A stretch of DNA of 64,000 bases, taken from NCBI GenBank assembly GCA_963749485.1, contig CAVVMV010000003.1:186001-250000 (forward strand), read 5' to 3'. Numbering within the stretch: the stretch's first letter is position 1; every line of letters begins with the position of its first letter. Positions 59,565 through 64,000 of this stretch are shown here, piece by piece. This DNA is from JAZGGS01 sp963749485 (GTDB lineage: Bacteria > Bacteroidota > Ignavibacteria > Ignavibacteriales > Ignavibacteriaceae). A program made the position numbers and the translations under genes. The notes beneath the pieces were generated by a model. It did no database searches and was not told the origin of the DNA. It was given only the letters and a program-made list of their open reading frames with translations.

Positions 59565-60697
59565 AATGAATTATTTATTACTTTATTAACAGAATCTATA
59601 TACATACTTTCAAATTCTTTAACAATTTTTCTAATATCAAATTTTGCTGAAATTTTATTATAAGCATTAGATATCAATTTATTTGTTAACTCCTTATTGT
59701 TATTCAATTGAATGATAGCTTCAAATATATCATTTTCATTTTTTGATCTAATTAATATACCATCGTATTTATGTGTAATTACTTCAGGAATTCCACCAAC
59801 GTTCGAAGCTATTACCGGAACTCCTGATGCCATTGCTTCTATTATAGCTATGGATAAACCTTCTTGCAAAGATGGTAAAACGAAAAAATCAAATATGGAT
59901 AAATATTTTTCCACCTCAAATGTTTTTCCGACAAATACCACTTGATCGACAAGATTCAATTCTTCAACTAATCTACTTAAAAAACTTCTATGAGGTCCGT
60001 CACCGACTAAAATCAACTTTATATCTTTATATTTTTCTTTTAACAACCCTATGGCCTTAATTAAATATTCAATACCCTTTCTCTTATCAAATCGGCTTAC
60101 GCAACCAATGATGGGGTATGAGTTGCTAAAATTTATAGTGGATTTTTTCTGAGATTTATTATTCTTAAATCTATCAAGACAAATTCCATTGTATATCACC
60201 CTTATTTTACTATTATCGATACTGATGATATTAAGTATATGATCTTTAACACTATTTGAAATACAATGCAAAATATTTACATATCTTAATGTAATTTTAA
60301 AAAGAAATAGAACTGGTAGATTCTTAAATTTCCAATTTGAAGTGTTATGTTCAGAATTAATGATAACTTTTACATTTGAAGCTTTACCAATAATTCTCGC
60401 AATTAAATTACTATGTATTAAATGTGAGTGTACAATATCAAAATTTTTATGCCTGATTAAATCAAATATTTTCCAATATTTATAAGGATTAAAAAAAGAA
60501 TAGCGTGAGTTATCATAAACATTAATATTAAGTTCAGAAAATTGTTTACTAATATCAGCTTTTCCTTTTAAATATAGTACTGAGCAATTGAAAAGATCCC
60601 TATTTAGATTTTTTACAATATTCAGCAAAAGAATTTCGGCTCCACCTAATTCCAAACCGGTAATAATATAGAGTATTTTTGTTTTGTGAGTTTCCAT
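59561..60697 (-). CDS. Glycosyltransferase family 4
   Basis: The 378-residue GT-B enzyme has LYIITGLELGGAEILLLNIV at the start, IVHSHLIHSNLIARIIGKAS, IGCVSRFDKRKGIEYLIKAI for the donor site, and FVLPSLQEGLSIAIIEAMASG with a complete E-x7-E motif. It lies directly after the flippase gene (1 base) and overlaps the next GT4. Part of the polysaccharide repeat-unit assembly run. Sugar and linkage unknown. Confidence 0.9.
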   Translation of the reverse strand: METHKTKILYIITGLELGGAEILLLNIVKNLNRDLFNCSVLYLKGKADISKQFSELNINVYDNSRYSFFNPYKYWKIFDLIRHKNFDIVHSHLIHSNLIARIIGKASNVKVIINSEHNTSNWKFKNLPVLFLFKITLRYVNILHCISNSVKDHILNIISIDNSKIRVIYNGICLDRFKNNKSQKKSTINFSNSYPIIGCVSRFDKRKGIEYLIKAIGLLKEKYKDIKLILVGDGPHRSFLSRLVEELNLVDQVVFVGKTFEVEKYLSIFDFFVLPSLQEGLSIAIIEAMASGVPVIASNVGGIPEVITHKYDGILIRSKNENDIFEAIIQLNNNKELTNKLISNAYNKISAKFDIRKIVKEFESMYIDSVNKVINNSL

Positions 60698-62173
60698 TTA
60701 GGCCTTGTTAAAAAACAATTTTATATCCTCTTTTATTTTAATAAGCATACTTTTATGAAAGAAATAATAAATTATCATCAGTCCAGTAAAAAATACAATA
60801 GATAAAATAATGATGTTACTGTTAATGTAAAGATTGATAATGTAAATGCCAGTAAGCCATGAAAGAATAAGCATTGTATTCTTAATTAAGAATGCTAAAT
60901 CATATTGTAACTCAACAATTTTATTAACAAGAACAAAATCAATAAAGTAAATAATTAGTAGTACAAAACCAGTAATTGTTATTGCACCCAACGCTCCATA
61001 CTTTGGTATGAAAATAATATTCAATACAATATTTATTACACCAAGTATTATTCTATTAATGAATACATACTTTTGTTTACCTATTGAGACTAAAATCGAA
61101 ATGTTTAATCCGCTACCAAATACGTTAACTATCACAATCTTATAGAAGAGTAATACTTGAAACAATATAATTGCCGCTGAGTACTTATCTGAATAAATCA
61201 TCTTTATCAGATCCGAAGCAAATATCAGAGAAAAGAGCATTACTGGTAATACAAAAAACTGGTAATATTTAATAATCTTATTTCTAATTGGTAAAATTTT
61301 ACTTTTATCAGTTACAGCTGCTACTGAAAACACACTAATTATAACACCTATTAATCCCACTGAGAACACATAATCGATGACCGTGGCTAAGGAAAAAGCT
61401 ATTTCGTAATGGCTGATTTCAGTTGTAATCCCTATTAACAAACCAAGCAGAAAAATGTCTGAGTATCTTCCTAACACCATTGAAAGAATAGCGTTTAACC
61501 ACATTACTTTTGAAAAATTCTTAACTTCACGGTATTTAAAATTCTCAGAATCGTATGACAAAACTTGTTTTGCAAAGAAAGCATACGTTACAAAAGATAA
61601 AAAACTAATTGATGAGATAAGAATTAGAATTATATATAAATCTTGATTTGTGGTAAGATAAATTAGAATAGACGTTATTGACAATAACTTGAGTATAGTA
61701 TTAATAAAGAAAACAAGCCTAGTATTTAGCAAAGCGGTAAAATATTGAACAAAAAAATTGTTCAGATTTTGAAAGAAAACAAAAAATACCAGAACAGCTA
61801 AATAATCAGAAAGACTTTTTGAATTGAAAATTATTGAGATATCCTGTCTGAACAGAAAAACAAAAAACAGTACCAGGAAAATTGCTGCAATCCGAAATTT
61901 GAATAGGGTTAGTAATAATTTTTTTATCTGGCCAGTTTTATTATTAGCAGAAAATTGAGAGACATATTTGTTAATAGTCTCATCTATTCCCAAGGAACTA
62001 ATAATTATAAGAACTGTTCCAATGGAGTATGCGGTTACAAACAAACCGTAACTTTCGCTATCCAAATTTCTTGCTAAAATTACACTTATTAGATAAGTCA
62101 ATCCATAATCAGACAACTTTGCCAAATGATTCCATATGAATCCCTTAATGGAAAGACTTTTAAAATTTTTCAT
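60698..62173 (-). CDS. Lipid-linked oligosaccharide flippase (Wzx family)
   Basis: The 491-residue protein has about 12-14 membrane helices and starts MKNFKSLSIKGFIWNHLAKL, then GLTYLISVILARNLDSESYGLF, the standard Wzx N-terminus. It moves completed repeat units across the inner membrane. Intact, and followed by the GT4 genes; the next gene upstream, 3 bases away, is the glycosidase-like lipoprotein. Confidence 0.9.
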   Translation of the reverse strand: MKNFKSLSIKGFIWNHLAKLSDYGLTYLISVILARNLDSESYGLFVTAYSIGTVLIIISSLGIDETINKYVSQFSANNKTGQIKKLLLTLFKFRIAAIFLVLFFVFLFRQDISIIFNSKSLSDYLAVLVFFVFFQNLNNFFVQYFTALLNTRLVFFINTILKLLSITSILIYLTTNQDLYIILILISSISFLSFVTYAFFAKQVLSYDSENFKYREVKNFSKVMWLNAILSMVLGRYSDIFLLGLLIGITTEISHYEIAFSLATVIDYVFSVGLIGVIISVFSVAAVTDKSKILPIRNKIIKYYQFFVLPVMLFSLIFASDLIKMIYSDKYSAAIILFQVLLFYKIVIVNVFGSGLNISILVSIGKQKYVFINRIILGVINIVLNIIFIPKYGALGAITITGFVLLIIYFIDFVLVNKIVELQYDLAFLIKNTMLILSWLTGIYIINLYINSNIIILSIVFFTGLMIIYYFFHKSMLIKIKEDIKLFFNKA

Positions 62174-62176
62174 ATA

Positions 62177-63733
62177 CTATTCGATTAGCTTGAAAAGTTT
62201 TCCACTCCCTGGCGAAAGTGAAATTGAAAACTTTAATAAATTCCTCTTAGCTTTAGTGTTGATAATTTCAGAATTTGAGAGTACATCAATTATCCTAGTA
62301 GCATTTCCATTTATTAATTTAGATGGGTCAATAAAAATTTCAAACTGTTCCTTTGATTTACGGTTTTTGTTAACTAACATGAAATAATCAGAATTGTCTT
62401 TGCCTACAAATAAACCTACCAGAGCTGCCGAATTGTCGATTTCACGAATAAACTTATTACTCAAATCTTTTACAGTTAGCTCGGTTGAATCATTCCATTC
62501 AATTAACTTAATTCCGAATTTTTTTTCAAATGTATCCGAGTTTGGATTGTATAATTGTTCAAGATTTACATCCAAACTACCATCAGAAATAAAACTGTTA
62601 TTATAATAATTTTCACTTTTATGATAAACACCTATAGATTTTAGTTGCAACAATATATCACTCATTCGACTAATTTGATTGTTGAGGTTAGAGACTACTG
62701 AAAAAATCTCGGTTTCCTCTAAATTATAATCTAGAATGCCCTCTTCTTCGTTCCACCCATTATCATATAATATATTGTTTTGATTCCAAAAATTATAATA
62801 GAATATGCCTTTAGAACCATAAACCAAACTTGAGTAAACTTGGAATATCAAATCTTCATCACTTGCCCTTCTATAGAATAATTTCGAGTAATCACTCCAA
62901 TGCTTGTGTATTAGCACCCAGTTAAAAAACGGAATATTGCTACTCAACGAGGTTTGTCTTATAAATTCAAAATTTAAGAAATAATCATTGATCCAATCGG
63001 AATTTAGTGAGTAGCCAAATTTACTAGCTAATTCTTCATCCCATAATGGGTAATGATCAAAACTTAATACATGAGGATTAATCATTTTGAGATAAGAGTA
63101 TACATAATTTCTATATTCTTCAAGTGCTTTTATTCCGAAAAGATTAACATAAAACAATTTATTTTTCAATAGATTCAAATGATTTAAACTATCAATACTT
63201 TCTTTCCAACTCTTAACCATATCGAATTCTCTTTCACGGGGTTCATCGTAAGAAAATCCGTAAACTTCATCTCTATCGTAGTATTTCAAAATAAATGGAA
63301 GCAAAGCCTCAGGGGCCAATTTTTTTATTCTTGAGTCATAGACGATACATCTTAATTTCCTTGAATACTCACTATTAATTTTCTGCAATGCATCAAAAAA
63401 ATTTTTATAATATTCATCCTGCTCAGTTAATGAATTATTAGCTGGTGTTAAATTAACTGTAACTAAATTGAAACCAGCTTCATTTACCTTTTGCAAGTAA
63501 TAATAAAGAGTATCCCAAGATGGTATTATTTTTGATTGAGTAACCGGGTCTCGAAGGTTCTTTATAACTCTATTAGCAGTAATTGGAAATCCAATCATCC
63601 TATTTCCGGCAAAGCTCCAATAGTTTGATTCAGTTCTGGAAGAGGAGCCTAAACTACTATCAACATTGTGGCAAAAAGATAAAATAAAAAGTGTGAGGGA
63701 AAAAATGAAAATTAATTTTAGGTTATGTTCCAC
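62177..63733 (-). CDS. Lipoprotein with a glycoside-hydrolase-like TIM barrel
   Basis: The 518-residue protein has a lipobox (LTLFILSFCHN, Cys near residue 21). The mature part begins with NYWSFAGNRMIGFPI and looks like an (alpha/beta)8 barrel of the GH-A type: FNLVTVNLTPANNSL, YGFSYDEPRE with a candidate acid/base Glu, PHVLSFDHYPLW, and FFNWVLIHKHWSDY. The C-terminal third is beta-rich. It may trim or bind the polysaccharide made by this cluster. The family is uncertain. It sits between the polymerase-like gene and the flippase. Confidence 0.65.
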   Translation of the reverse strand: MEHNLKLIFIFSLTLFILSFCHNVDSSLGSSSRTESNYWSFAGNRMIGFPITANRVIKNLRDPVTQSKIIPSWDTLYYYLQKVNEAGFNLVTVNLTPANNSLTEQDEYYKNFFDALQKINSEYSRKLRCIVYDSRIKKLAPEALLPFILKYYDRDEVYGFSYDEPREREFDMVKSWKESIDSLNHLNLLKNKLFYVNLFGIKALEEYRNYVYSYLKMINPHVLSFDHYPLWDEELASKFGYSLNSDWINDYFLNFEFIRQTSLSSNIPFFNWVLIHKHWSDYSKLFYRRASDEDLIFQVYSSLVYGSKGIFYYNFWNQNNILYDNGWNEEEGILDYNLEETEIFSVVSNLNNQISRMSDILLQLKSIGVYHKSENYYNNSFISDGSLDVNLEQLYNPNSDTFEKKFGIKLIEWNDSTELTVKDLSNKFIREIDNSAALVGLFVGKDNSDYFMLVNKNRKSKEQFEIFIDPSKLINGNATRIIDVLSNSEIINTKAKRNLLKFSISLSPGSGKLFKLIE

Positions 63734-63763
63734 TTGATATGATTTTAAAATTTGAGATTAATA

Positions 63764-64000
63764 TTAATTTAATAGACTTCTATCTTTTTCAAGTATAGTT
63801 ATGAGTGAAACAGTAAAACCAAACATTAGCCAAAAGAAAAAGTGAAAAATAAAAGTATGGTAGAAAAATCGATGTATGAGAAAAACAACTATCATTAAGA
63901 AAAAAGAAGAAAGGCATACCTTAATAATTGGATCAAAAGTTTTCTTAAAATTGGAAAAAAGATATCTTAGAATATTACCAAATAAAAATACGAACGAAAC
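63764..64000 (-). CDS. Multi-helix membrane protein, C-terminal part (O-antigen polymerase/ligase-like; runs off the window)
   Basis: An open frame enters from the right edge and ends at 63764 (78 residues seen). It is strongly hydrophobic with two long helices (SSFFLMIVVFLIHRFFY; FIFHFFFWLMFGFTVSLITI) and a short charged end EKDRSLLN. The position at the head of a flippase-GT run, and the text FGFTVSLI before the end, fit the last helices of a Wzy/WaaL-type polymerase. The rest is outside, so this is a tentative call. Confidence 0.55.
   Translation of the reverse strand, partial: VSFVFLFGNILRYLFSNFKKTFDPIIKVCLSSFFLMIVVFLIHRFFYHTFIFHFFFWLMFGFTVSLITILEKDRSLLN

Overview
The window reads as chromosome from an AT-rich Gram-negative bacterium of the Bacteroidota/Chlorobiota/Ignavibacteriota lineage, with Ignavibacteriota-like most likely (inference). 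The signs are T9SS-type C-terminal sorting modules, a PorV/PorQ-family outer-membrane protein, a GWxTD protein, a TonB-dependent receptor with a carboxypeptidase-regulatory-like N-terminus, an F-ATPase operon without atpD/atpC, bactofilin beside an M23 peptidase, and LPS transport genes. No phage, insertion sequence or CRISPR array is visible.

Layout. 1-8.9 kb (minus strand): accC (partial)-accB-efp, a membrane TPR protein, tRNA-Arg(CCG), a PHP phosphoesterase, dapF, TM2 and DUF2752 membrane proteins, tmRNA, a cobalamin adenosyltransferase and ygfZ. 9-11.5 kb: M20 dipeptidase and a propeller-like lipoprotein. 11.6-20.4 kb (mostly plus strand): lptF-lptG, adenosine deaminase, urocanate hydratase, a small secreted protein built of SFPD repeats and a phosphoglycerate-dehydrogenase-like enzyme. 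20.4-25 kb (minus): an MqnA-like protein, then the classic ffh-rpsP-khpA-rimM-trmD-rplS operon. 25-30.8 kb: atpZ-(atpI-like)-atpB-E-F-H-A-G preceded by bactofilin. 30.8-34.2 kb: M23 peptidase, threonylcarbamoyl-AMP synthase, a heptosyltransferase-like GT9 and a lipid A acyltransferase. 34.3-45.3 kb: a surface/secretion block (sorted BNR-like protein; TonB receptor, large sorted protein and PorV-like protein in one run; GWxTD protein). 45.7-53 kb: thioredoxin, an SDR, dnaE, dut, a flippase and a thioesterase. 53-64 kb: accA and an exopolysaccharide/O-antigen cluster (polyprenyl glycosylphosphotransferases, GT2, two GT4, flippase, a glycosidase-like lipoprotein, and the end of a polymerase-like membrane protein at the window edge).

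The most striking property of the raw sequence is damage. About 40 single-base indels split more than 20 conserved genes, including dnaE, ffh, trmD, rpsP, efp, dapF and atpB. Removing or adding one base restores full-length family members almost every time. Most resolved cases are one-base insertions outside homopolymers. This fits residual assembly error far better than gene decay. I therefore annotate whole genes across the breaks and say where each break is.

The most biologically interesting items are the SFPD-repeat secreted protein, a repaired GT2/glycosylphosphotransferase fusion whose transferase end has lost its catalytic core, the TonB receptor/sorted protein/PorV run, the long repetitive tail on ribosomal protein S16, and the MqnA-like gene recovered by joining two small reading frames.
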